DNA of 11,285 nt. It comes from Ignavibacteriales bacterium. Its GTDB lineage: Bacteria > Bacteroidota > Ignavibacteria > Ignavibacteriales > Melioribacteraceae. Within the stretch, counting starts at the first letter, position 1. Every line of letters begins with the position of its first letter. The position numbers and the translations under genes are program-made. The notes under the pieces are model-generated. The model made no database searches. It saw nothing but the letters and a program-made list of their open reading frames with translations, and was not told the origin of the DNA. Below, piece after piece: positions 1 through 6,541 of the stretch. Where the stretch lies: the NCBI GenBank assembly GCA_027080245.1, contig JALWSN010000558.1, positions 1 to 11,285 on the forward strand, read 5' to 3'.

Positions 1-1148
1 GAATTGGAAAAATAGTATTAAACGAAGCAATTAGAACTTTAGATGCTGTAGGTTTCGAAGCCGAATACATCGAAGGAGACATTGGCTGGGAATTCTGGAA
101 ATCCGAGGGCAACGCCCTTCCGCAAAGAACAATCGACTTGATTGCCGAGCATAAAATCGCTCTCTTCGGGGCAATTACCAGCAAACCAAAGGACGCAGCT
201 GCAAAAGAACTTGCCCCCGAATTACAGGGCAAAGGTTATGTTTACTTTTCGCCTATCGTCGGACTTCGTCAGCATTTTAATTTAGACATTTGCATTAGGC
301 CTACCAAATCATTCAAGGGAAATCCGTTGAATTTTGTACGGCGCAGCAAAGGCGGAGAATTAGAAGAACCGTTAATCGACGCGGTAATTTTCAGACAGAA
401 CACCGAGGGACTTTATTCGGGCGTCGAGTGGGGCAATCCTCCGGAAGAAGTTCGCAAAGCTTTCGACACGCATCCGAAAATGAAAAAATTCGCCGACGTT
501 CCAAACGAAGACCTGGCAATTACCGCCCGAATCTTCACGCGTCAAGCCTGCGAAAGGATTGTTCGAGCGGCTTTCGATTACGCTAATAAATTCAACTATT
601 CAAGCGTTACCATCTGCGAAAAGCCTAATGTTTTAAGGGAAACTTCGGGTATGATGCTTAAGGTTGCAAGACAAATTCAAGAAGAATATTCCCACATCCA
701 ATTGTGGGAGACAAACATAGACGCGCAGATGATGTGGCTTACTAAAAATCCCGAACAATACGGCGTAATTGTTGCAGGAAATTTATTTGGGGACATTATT
801 AGCGACGGCTTTGCCGGCTTGATTGGCGGATTAGGCTTTGCTTGCAGCGCAAACATCGGAGAAGAAGTCGCCGTATTCGAACCCACTCACGGCTCCGCCC
901 CCAAATACGCCGATCTTTCTCCTTCAATAGTAAATCCCATTGCAATGATTCTTTCCGCCTGTATGATGCTTGATCACGTCGGAGAATACGAAAAAGCCAA
1001 TAAAATCAGGGCTTCCATTGCCAAGGTAATAGAGGAGGGAAAAGTTAAAACCTACGACATGATGAAATTAAAAGGCGGCGCGGCGGTAATCGAACAAGGT
1101 GCTTGCACAACTCGGGAAATGACGGACGCAATTATTGCAAATCTTTAA
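1..1148 (+). CDS. Isocitrate/homoisocitrate-type dehydrogenase (5' end outside window)
   Basis: Oxidative decarboxylating dehydrogenase of the isocitrate/isopropylmalate/homoisocitrate family, cytoplasmic. The reading frame is open from base 3 (IGKIVLNEAIRTL, the tail of the N-terminal GDGIG nucleotide motif), so roughly 12-15 residues are missing; 381 are visible. The TTG at 138 is internal and is not the start. Visible family motifs, numbered from base 3: substrate loop SPIVGLRQ followed by the RP pair near residues 80-97; QNTEGLYSGVEW near 130; the catalytic Lys in CEKPN near 200; metal ligands in NIDAQMMW and GDIISD; and EPTHGSAPKYA near 300. The Lys-Tyr after HGSAP matches the NADP-type position of E. 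coli Icd, whereas IPM and classical homoisocitrate dehydrogenases have Asp-Ile. SPIVxLR lacks the Asn of the Ser-x-Asn found in TCA isocitrate dehydrogenases. TCA isocitrate dehydrogenase is the default reading; homoisocitrate dehydrogenase is a real alternative. An aconitase-family gene follows two genes downstream. Confidence 0.9.
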   Translation, partial: IGKIVLNEAIRTLDAVGFEAEYIEGDIGWEFWKSEGNALPQRTIDLIAEHKIALFGAITSKPKDAAAKELAPELQGKGYVYFSPIVGLRQHFNLDICIRPTKSFKGNPLNFVRRSKGGELEEPLIDAVIFRQNTEGLYSGVEWGNPPEEVRKAFDTHPKMKKFADVPNEDLAITARIFTRQACERIVRAAFDYANKFNYSSVTICEKPNVLRETSGMMLKVARQIQEEYSHIQLWETNIDAQMMWLTKNPEQYGVIVAGNLFGDIISDGFAGLIGGLGFACSANIGEEVAVFEPTHGSAPKYADLSPSIVNPIAMILSACMMLDHVGEYEKANKIRASIAKVIEEGKVKTYDMMKLKGGAAVIEQGACTTREMTDAIIANL

Positions 1149-1154
1149 TTTATT

Positions 1155-1160
1155 GGAGAG
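1155..1160 (+). promoter_or_regulatory. Ribosome binding site GGAGAG deciding the HD-protein start
   Basis: GGAGAG lies 7 bases before the ATG at 1168. It favours that codon over the in-frame TTG at 1135, which would overlap the upstream gene and has no such site. Confidence 0.7.
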
Positions 1161-1167
1161 GCAACAA

Positions 1168-1698
1168 ATGAGAGAGAAGATATTAAAAATTTGGCCGGAA
1201 ATTGAATTAATAAAAAATGAAGAATTAAAACAAAAGGTAATCGATTGTTGGATTTACGCTTTTAAACAAAGCGTTTTGGAACCGGAGGATTTAGAGAAAA
1301 TACCGTTTTCTCTTTTAATTGAAAAAAAGGAAGTTTCATTTATTTCACACAAACGTACTACCGTTCAAATTGCGCTTAAGACGGCGGAAATAATGAAGCA
1401 AAATTTTGGCGACGCAATTGAAATTGACTTCGACGTTTTAACTGCCGGCGCAATTTTAATTGACATTGGCAAACTACTTGAATACACGATAGTCAACGGA
1501 GAGTTAACCACAAGCAAACAAGGCAAACTCGTTCGGCATCCTTTTAGCGGCGCGGCTATTGCGGATAGGTTCAAGCTACCCCCCGAGGTTCAGCACATTA
1601 TTGCCACTCACTCGAAAGAAGGAGATTTCGGAAAACGTACGGTTGAATCTATTATTGTTCATCATGCCGATTTTGTTAGCTTCGAGCCATTTAAATAA
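1168..1698 (+). CDS. HD-domain protein with an altered HD doublet
   Basis: A 176-residue, cytoplasmic-looking protein with the layout of an HD phosphohydrolase: His61 (SHKRTTVQIA), the segment AGAILIDIGKLLEY (93-106) where the HD doublet is expected, His124 (RHPFSGAA), His143/His148 (VQHIIATHSKEGD) and His165-His166 with Asp168 (VHHADFVSFEP). In canonical members the doublet reads LLHDIGK; here residue 98 is Ile, so only Asp99 remains. The other candidate metal ligands are all present. The change from a His codon to ATT needs at least two base substitutions, so a single read error does not explain it. The substrate cannot be told from sequence; nucleotide or phosphoester hydrolysis is the family norm. 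The gene starts 19 bases after the dehydrogenase stop and is probably co-transcribed with it. No signal peptide or membrane helix is visible. Confidence 0.8.
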   Translation: MREKILKIWPEIELIKNEELKQKVIDCWIYAFKQSVLEPEDLEKIPFSLLIEKKEVSFISHKRTTVQIALKTAEIMKQNFGDAIEIDFDVLTAGAILIDIGKLLEYTIVNGELTTSKQGKLVRHPFSGAAIADRFKLPPEVQHIIATHSKEGDFGKRTVESIIVHHADFVSFEPFK

Positions 1699-1783
1699 AA
1701 AAGTTAATATTTTTTTAACAAGAAACGGAAACGCTGAACCGCTTTAATTTAAAATAAAATATTTTGTTTTTTCTAATGTTAAA

Positions 1784-1803
1784 TTAGTCGTACGAACGAC
1801 TAA
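1784..1803. repeat. Perfect 8-bp inverted repeat (candidate operator)
   Basis: TTAGTCGT, a 4-base spacer ACGA, then ACGACTAA: both arms match perfectly. It lies about 120 bases before the aconitase start. No T-run follows it on the + strand, so it is a poor terminator for the HD gene; a dimeric regulator site or an mRNA hairpin fits better. The arms contain several G/C pairs in a region that is otherwise almost pure A/T. Confidence 0.5.
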
Positions 1804-1911
1804 AAATTGAAAAGCAGTTTGAAAACAACAAATGTGTTTTACTTAAGTAAATAGTTTCGGCAATTTAATAGTAAATCGAAATTTAATTTTTAAATTTTTT
1901 GTTTTTTTTCT

Positions 1912-1920
1912 AAAGGAGGA
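1912..1920 (+). promoter_or_regulatory. Strong ribosome binding site of the aconitase gene
   Basis: AAAGGAGGA contains a full AGGAGG (1914-1919) five bases before the ATG at 1925, which fixes the start. A perfect Shine-Dalgarno is uncommon in classical Bacteroidetes and is useful for placing the organism. Confidence 0.85.
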
Positions 1921-1924
1921 ACTC

Positions 1925-3898
1925 ATGCCCCAAAACGCAATCGAAAAAATAGCTCAAAAATTTGCCGTGGGATTGGCGGAAGGACAAAAAGTTCACGCAG
2001 GAGATTTTATTTCCATTCGACCAGCGTACGTAATGACGCACGACAACACGGGGGCAATCATCCCAAAATTCAAAGCCATTGGCGCAAGTAAATTTGCAAA
2101 TCCGCGCCAAGTTGTTTTTACGTTGGATCACAACGTTCAGGATACGAGCGAAAAAAACATTTCCAAATACAAAAAGATTGAAGAATTTGCGCGAGAAATG
2201 GGCAACGACTTTTACCCGGCTGGCAGGGGAATCGGACATCAAATAATGATTGAAGAAGGCTACGCTTTTCCGGGAACGCTCGTCGTTGCATCGGACAGTC
2301 ATTCGAACATGTACGGAGGCATTGGCGCGCTTGGCACTCCTATTGTTCGCACGGATGCCGCCGCAATCTGGGCTACGTCCGTCACTTGGTGGCAAATCCC
2401 TCCCGTACTTAAAGTGGAATTAACGGGCGAACTTCGCAAAGGCGTGTCGGGCAAAGACGTAATCCTTGCTCTTTGCGGTTATTTCAACAACGACGAGGCG
2501 CTTAATCACGTCATCGAATTTACGGGCGAAGGCGTAAAGCATTTAACAATCGACAAAAGATTAACCATTGCCAACATGACAACTGAATGGGGAGCGCTCG
2601 GCGGAGTTTTCCCAATCGACGAAATTACAATCGGCTGGCTACGTCAGCGTGCAGATTTTATTACTGAAAGAGGATTACAGGGCGTCCCTTCCGACGATGA
2701 CGGAAACGGCGTTCATCCGCGCTTGAATCACTTCCGTATCAATCAACTGATTGAAGAACTACCGAGCTTAGCGCCAGACGAGAATGCTTTTTACGCAAAA
2801 GAAATTTCCATAGACTTAAGCGGAATTGAACCTTACGTTGCCGGACCAGACACCGTAAAAATTGCCACGCCCGCTTCTGAAATAAAAAAAGAGAAAATTA
2901 AAATTAACAAAGCTTACCTTGTTTCTTGCGTAAACGCTCGCGTTGAGGACATTGCCGAGGCAGCTAAAATTATTAAAGGCAAAAAGGTTGCCGAGGGCGT
3001 TGAATTCTACGTTGGTGCGGCTTCCGGCGAAGTGGAAGCGGAAAGCAAGAAACGGGGAGATTGGCAGGCGCTTTTGGAAGCCGGCGCAATTGCCTTGCCC
3101 CCCGGATGCGGTCCTTGTATTGGATTGGGAAAAGGTTTGTTAAAATCAGGGGAGGTTGGAATTTCCGCTACAAACCGAAATTTCAAAGGAAGAATGGGTT
3201 CGCCCGAAGCGAAAGCTTATCTTGCTTCGCCCGCTGTTGTTGCGGCTTCCGCCGTTGAAGGATTCATTACTACTCCTTTTGAAACCGAAAAAGTGAAAAT
3301 TCAGGCAAAAGTTAAGACAAATTCCGCTCGAACCAAAGGACAAGCATCAGTTGAGCTCATAGAAGGTTTTCCGAAAATAATCGAAGGCAATTTGATTTTT
3401 TGCCCTTCGGACAATATGAACACGGACGGAATTTTCCCGGGCAAATACACTTACATCGACGATTTTACACCCGAGGATCAAGCTAAAGTAGTAATGGAAA
3501 ATTACGACCCCCAATTCGTTAATGTCGTTAAAAGGGGAGATATTTTAGCTGGGGGATTTAACTTCGGTACGGGCAGCTCGCGCGAGCAAGCCGCTACAGC
3601 TCTTAAATACAAGGGCATCCGAATTGTGATAGCCGGTTCGTTCAGCGCCACTTACCTCCGCAATGCTTTCAACAACGGATTCTTAGCCGTTGCAGTACCG
3701 GAATTTGTAAAGCGTCTTAAAGAACTTTTCCCCTCAAAATCTCTCACAATTAATACCCAAGAAAATGTCGTAATTGATTTTGAAAATTCAGTTTTGCGTT
3801 TCGCGGGCGAAGAATTCCATTTTAATCCTATTGGAAAAGCGGCTCAGGAAATAATTGTGGCCGGCGGGTTAGGCGATTGGGTAAAGGGGAAAATTTAG
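1925..3898 (+). CDS. Aconitase-family hydratase, homoaconitase (Lys4)-like
   Basis: A 657-residue single-chain aconitase-superfamily enzyme that isomerises a tricarboxylic acid through its cis-alkene: citrate/isocitrate if TCA, homocitrate/homoisocitrate if lysine synthesis. The [4Fe-4S] ligands are Cys335 (VSCVNAR) and Cys395/Cys398 (PPGCGPCIG). Residues 1 to about 450 form the cluster-binding domains, including ASDSHSNMYGG (122-132) and IANMTTEWGALGG (215-227). The C-terminal swivel domain follows from about 485, with the catalytic GTGSSRE loop at 548-554. The blocks SDSHSNMYGGIGALGTP, WWQIPP, NMTTEWGAL, GISATNRNFKGRMG, NTDGIFPGKYTY and the C-terminal QEIIVAGGLGDWVKG recall fungal Lys4 more than bacterial AcnA or AcnB; this comparison is from memory, without an alignment. 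It is shorter than AcnA (about 890) and AcnB (about 865). The dehydrogenase for the next step lies just upstream. Substrate is not settled by sequence. Confidence 0.9.
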   Translation: MPQNAIEKIAQKFAVGLAEGQKVHAGDFISIRPAYVMTHDNTGAIIPKFKAIGASKFANPRQVVFTLDHNVQDTSEKNISKYKKIEEFAREMGNDFYPAGRGIGHQIMIEEGYAFPGTLVVASDSHSNMYGGIGALGTPIVRTDAAAIWATSVTWWQIPPVLKVELTGELRKGVSGKDVILALCGYFNNDEALNHVIEFTGEGVKHLTIDKRLTIANMTTEWGALGGVFPIDEITIGWLRQRADFITERGLQGVPSDDDGNGVHPRLNHFRINQLIEELPSLAPDENAFYAKEISIDLSGIEPYVAGPDTVKIATPASEIKKEKIKINKAYLVSCVNARVEDIAEAAKIIKGKKVAEGVEFYVGAASGEVEAESKKRGDWQALLEAGAIALPPGCGPCIGLGKGLLKSGEVGISATNRNFKGRMGSPEAKAYLASPAVVAASAVEGFITTPFETEKVKIQAKVKTNSARTKGQASVELIEGFPKIIEGNLIFCPSDNMNTDGIFPGKYTYIDDFTPEDQAKVVMENYDPQFVNVVKRGDILAGGFNFGTGSSREQAATALKYKGIRIVIAGSFSATYLRNAFNNGFLAVAVPEFVKRLKELFPSKSLTINTQENVVIDFENSVLRFAGEEFHFNPIGKAAQEIIVAGGLGDWVKGKI

Positions 3899-3999
3899 TT
3901 GGAATCAATTTTTTCTAATTACTACCAGTTAAGGAAAAATTTTCCGGATACCCAAAGGTCATTTCCAATTAAAAAATTGTCGAAAGGAGAAAATAAAAA

Positions 4000-4024
4000 A
4001 ACCCTCCCCTTTTGAGGGAGGGTT
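4000..4024 (-). terminator. Rho-independent terminator of hppA
   Basis: A perfect 9-bp stem, AACCCTCCC (4000-4008) with GGGAGGGTT (4016-4024), has a 7-base loop. On the + strand an A-tract (3991-4001) precedes it, which on the - strand is a T-tract directly after the stem: a canonical terminator for the leftward hppA transcript. On the + strand only a weak TTAAATT follows, so it may also slow rightward aconitase transcripts, but less efficiently. Confidence 0.85.
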
Positions 4025-4031
4025 AAATTGA

Positions 4032-4045
4032 TTAGATTAATCTAA
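4032..4045. repeat. 14-bp perfect palindrome across the hppA stop codon
   Basis: TTAGATTAATCTAA equals its own reverse complement and includes the hppA TAG stop (4042-4044). It is almost all A/T. It may be coincidence, or part of the transcript-end structure together with the neighbouring terminator hairpin. Confidence 0.4.
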
Positions 4046-6042
4046 CTAAAAATATTCTTAAAGAACTCGGCTATTTGAGGATAGTATTTAAAGAAGACTG
4101 GGGCGAATACTAACGAAACAACCGACATTAATTTAATTAAAATATTCATTGAAGGACCGGTAGTGTCCTTAAAAGGATCGCCAACGGTATCGCCCACAAC
4201 CGCCGCAGCATGCGTAGGCGTGCCTTTTCCGCCGAGGTTTCCTTCTTCAATCCATTTTTTGGAATTATCCCACGAAGCACCGCCGTTAGTCATCATCATT
4301 CCAAGCAAAACGCCAGTAGCGGTAGCGCCTGCAAGAAAACCGCCCAGGGTTTCCGGACCAAGGAATAAACCAATAAACAACGGAGCAAGCACCGCAATTA
4401 ATCCGGGCAAAATCATTTCTCGCAATGCAGAACGCGTAACAATGTCCACACAAGTTTCAATGTCTGGTTTGGCTTTTCCTTCGAGCAATCCGACGATTTC
4501 CTTGAATTGTCTTCTAATTTCGACCACCATTTTGTCCGCCGCGCGGCCTACGGCTTTAAGGGTAAGAGCCGCAATAATGAACGGCATTAAAGAGCCAAGC
4601 AACAAACCAACTACAGGCATATGTTTGGTTAAATCGATGGCAGGCAATTTAACTGCATGTTGGTAAGCCGAGAAGAGAGCCAAAGCGGTTAAAGCGGCAG
4701 AACCTATTGCAAATCCCTTGCCAATTGCTGCGGTTGTATTTCCCAAAGCGTCCAGTTTGTCGGTAATTTGTCTTACTTCGGGATCAAGTTCAGCCATCTG
4801 CGCTATGCCGCCGGCGTTGTCGGCAATAGGTCCGTAACTATCGGTGGACATTACAATTCCAATAGTCGATAGCATTCCAACCGCCGCAAGCGCAATGCCG
4901 TAAAGTCCGCTTAACGAGAACGAAATGATAATCGCCAGAGAGATTGTAATAATCGGCCAAATTGTGCTTTCGAAACCAACTGCAAGACCGGTAATAATAG
5001 TGGTAGCCGGGCCGGATTGGCTGCTCTTGGCAATTTCTTTGATTGGACTTCCGGAAGTGAAATATTCGCTTTCAACGCCAATTAAAATTCCAGTGATCAA
5101 ACCCGTTACAACAACCCAGAATTCGTTCAAGTGGTCAAACATTGCGTTAACGGTAATGTAGGAACCTATAATAAAAATTACGCCTGCAACGTAAGTAGTA
5201 TTACGCAACGCCGTTTGCGGGTTCATCTTCTTCAAAATATTAATCGAGAAAATACCAATTAAAGAAGAAATCAAACCAACGGTAATTAATATTATCGGCA
5301 GAGCGGCGTAATTCAATGGGTTAGAAAGGGTTACGCCAATAGCGATAGCGGCAACTACCGAGCCAACGTAGGACTCGAACAAATCCGCGCCCATACCGGC
5401 AGTGTCCCCAACATTGTCGCCAACGTTATCGGCTATAACGCCCGGATTACGCGGGTCGTCTTCGGGAATTCCAGCTTCAACTTTTCCAACGAGGTCGGTA
5501 CCAACATCGGCGCTTTTTGTGTAAATACCGCCGCCAACCCTTGCGAACAGCGCTATTGAAGAAGCGCCAAGGGCAAAGCCGCTAATAATTTGGGGATCGC
5601 GGGTAAAGTAGAAAACAATCCCAAGCCCAACAACGCCAAGCGCGGCAACGGAAATTCCCATTACCGACCCGCCAAGAAAAGAAGTCAGCAAAGCTTCCGG
5701 CGTGCCGCCCGAAGCGGCTGCCTGACAGGTTCTACCCGAACTGTGGGTAGCTGCTTTCATCCCGAAAAATCCCGCAAGCATCGAACTAATGCCGCCTAAC
5801 AAGTAAGCATATCCAGCTTCCAGTTTAATAAACAAAGCCAGAACAATGAAAACTACTACCATGAATACAGCAATTATTCTGTATTCTCTGGAAAGGAAAG
5901 TCATTGCCCCTTTGTGAATTTGTTCGGCAATTTCTTGCATTCGCTCGTTACCGTCGTCCTTCTTAAGAACGATTTTGTAGATGACAAATGCAAAAATTAG
6001 CCCTAACAAGCCAATTATTGGCACCCAATAGAGTCCTCCCAT
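4042..6042 (-). CDS. hppA: Membrane-bound K+-dependent, ion-pumping pyrophosphatase
   Basis: An integral membrane protein of 666 residues and about 15-16 hydrophobic segments that hydrolyses pyrophosphate and pumps Na+ and/or H+ across the cytoplasmic membrane. Signature motifs (numbering from the ATG): GGGIYTKSADVGTDLVGK near 170, the acidic DDPRNPGVIADNVGDNVGD (195-213), DSYGPIADNAGG (401-412) and GDTVGDPFKDTTGPS near 617. GNTTAAIGKGFAI (434-446) has Ala and Gly at the positions that mark K+-dependent enzymes; K+-independent ones have Lys and Thr. Glu223 in GADLFESYVG occupies the helix-6 position associated with Na+ pumping in K+-dependent enzymes. The ATG at 6042 is preferred because GGAGGA lies 4 bases upstream; an in-frame TTG at 6054 would sit upstream of that site. 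Convergent with the aconitase gene, monocistronic, ended by the terminator at 4000-4024. It would recover energy from biosynthetic pyrophosphate. Confidence 0.96.
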   Translation of the reverse strand: MGGLYWVPIIGLLGLIFAFVIYKIVLKKDDGNERMQEIAEQIHKGAMTFLSREYRIIAVFMVVVFIVLALFIKLEAGYAYLLGGISSMLAGFFGMKAATHSSGRTCQAAASGGTPEALLTSFLGGSVMGISVAALGVVGLGIVFYFTRDPQIISGFALGASSIALFARVGGGIYTKSADVGTDLVGKVEAGIPEDDPRNPGVIADNVGDNVGDTAGMGADLFESYVGSVVAAIAIGVTLSNPLNYAALPIILITVGLISSLIGIFSINILKKMNPQTALRNTTYVAGVIFIIGSYITVNAMFDHLNEFWVVVTGLITGILIGVESEYFTSGSPIKEIAKSSQSGPATTIITGLAVGFESTIWPIITISLAIIISFSLSGLYGIALAAVGMLSTIGIVMSTDSYGPIADNAGGIAQMAELDPEVRQITDKLDALGNTTAAIGKGFAIGSAALTALALFSAYQHAVKLPAIDLTKHMPVVGLLLGSLMPFIIAALTLKAVGRAADKMVVEIRRQFKEIVGLLEGKAKPDIETCVDIVTRSALREMILPGLIAVLAPLFIGLFLGPETLGGFLAGATATGVLLGMMMTNGGASWDNSKKWIEEGNLGGKGTPTHAAAVVGDTVGDPFKDTTGPSMNILIKLMSVVSLVFAPVFFKYYPQIAEFFKNIFS

Positions 6043-6046
6043 AAAA

Positions 6047-6052
6047 TCCTCC
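6047..6052 (-). promoter_or_regulatory. Ribosome binding site of hppA
   Basis: The - strand reads GGAGGA, then TTTT, then ATG. This decides between the ATG at 6042 and the TTG at 6054. Confidence 0.8.
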
Positions 6053-6209
6053 AATTTGTTTTAGTTTAGAAAAAGAACATAGGAAATATGTTTAGTTTGA
6101 TTATTTGTTGAATCTTTATCTTACGCATGGCGCTAAATTCGTCCGTTATTATTAGGTTTGATTAGCCCTGTAATTTTAAAAGGTAGGAAAGTAATTCGCC
6201 GAAGTTGAA

Positions 6210-6237
6210 TCGTATTACTTAATATTTCCAAATACGA
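6210..6237. repeat. 7-bp inverted repeat with 14-base spacer
   Basis: TCGTATT (6210-6216) and AATACGA (6231-6237) match perfectly. The arms contain G/C in an A/T-rich setting, about 170-195 bases before the hppA start. A regulator site is possible; no family is suggested. Confidence 0.3.
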
Positions 6238-6455
6238 CATGATTTTTTAATAAGGCCTATATTGTTTTTTTTCTAAAAATCAAATTTTCTTTTAGCAAAT
6301 AATTTAAGCGTAAAATTACAAAAAAAATATTTTATTAATTCAAAAATTTTTGCCCTAAATAATTTTTTTCTTAAAGACGTCTAACAAAAAGCCCCCTAAA
6401 ATCTACGCTCCACACGAGGTTACTCTTCCGTTTCCCTTTTCCTTGTTAATGTTTC

Positions 6456-6470
6456 TGAATTACTAATTCA
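6456..6470. repeat. 15-bp near-perfect palindrome upstream of the crp-like gene
   Basis: TGAATTA, one base, TAATTCA. It lies about 95-110 bases before the regulator start and has operator-like symmetry. It does not match classical CRP (TGTGA-N6-TCACA) or FNR (TTGAT-N4-ATCAA) sites. Confidence 0.35.
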
Positions 6471-6499
6471 AAATACTATTAAGTAAGAAGAGATATTTG

Positions 6500-6541
6500 A
6501 ATAATTAAAGGAATTATTTTAGATTGACAAATCAAATAATT
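6500..6541 (+). repeat. Overlapping inverted repeats just before the crp-like gene
   Basis: Segment A (6500-6506, AATAATT) can pair with the start of segment B (6512-6519, AATTATTT). The same B can pair with segment C (6534-6541, AAATAATT), extended by GATT/AATC (6522-6525 with 6530-6533) around the loop GACA. The two pairings exclude each other. The last arm ends 23 bases before the ATG. All stems are A/T-rich and weak. Confidence 0.35.

Larger units (their letters stand above)
1699..1924 (+). promoter_or_regulatory. AT-rich leader region upstream of the aconitase gene
   Basis: This 226-base gap separates the HD gene from the aconitase gene, so the latter probably has its own promoter. It is nearly all A/T, holds the inverted repeat listed separately, and ends in a long T-tract followed by the ribosome binding site. 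TTGAAA occurs twice (1807 and 1819) as a possible -35 element, but no convincing -10 partner was found, so no promoter is placed. Confidence 0.4.

Noticed and set aside
1135..1167. TTG start for the HD protein, overlapping the dehydrogenase end
   Set aside because: The ATG at 1168 has a well-spaced GGAGAG; the upstream codon has none.
1852..1859. TAGTTTCG as a Bacteroidetes-type -7 element (TAnnTTTG)
   Set aside because: It has one mismatch and no TTG at the right upstream distance, so it is too weak to call.
1910..2395. 161-residue open frame on the - strand
   Set aside because: It is antisense to the well-supported aconitase gene, matches no family, and its composition follows from the opposite-strand codons.
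3984..3990. Shine-Dalgarno-like AAGGAGA in the acn-hppA spacer
   Set aside because: No start codon with an open frame follows; it runs straight into the terminator hairpin.
6043..6054. TTG start for hppA, adding four residues
   Set aside because: The GGAGGA ribosome site lies between the TTG and the ATG at 6042, so only the ATG is correctly spaced.
6341..6352. CAAAAATTTTTG palindrome
   Set aside because: An A-tract/T-tract dyad like this is expected by chance in a nearly pure A/T stretch.
6524..6535. TTGA-N4-TCAA as an FNR box
   Set aside because: The FNR consensus has six bases between the TTGA and TCAA cores; here there are four, and the encoded regulator lacks FNR cysteines.
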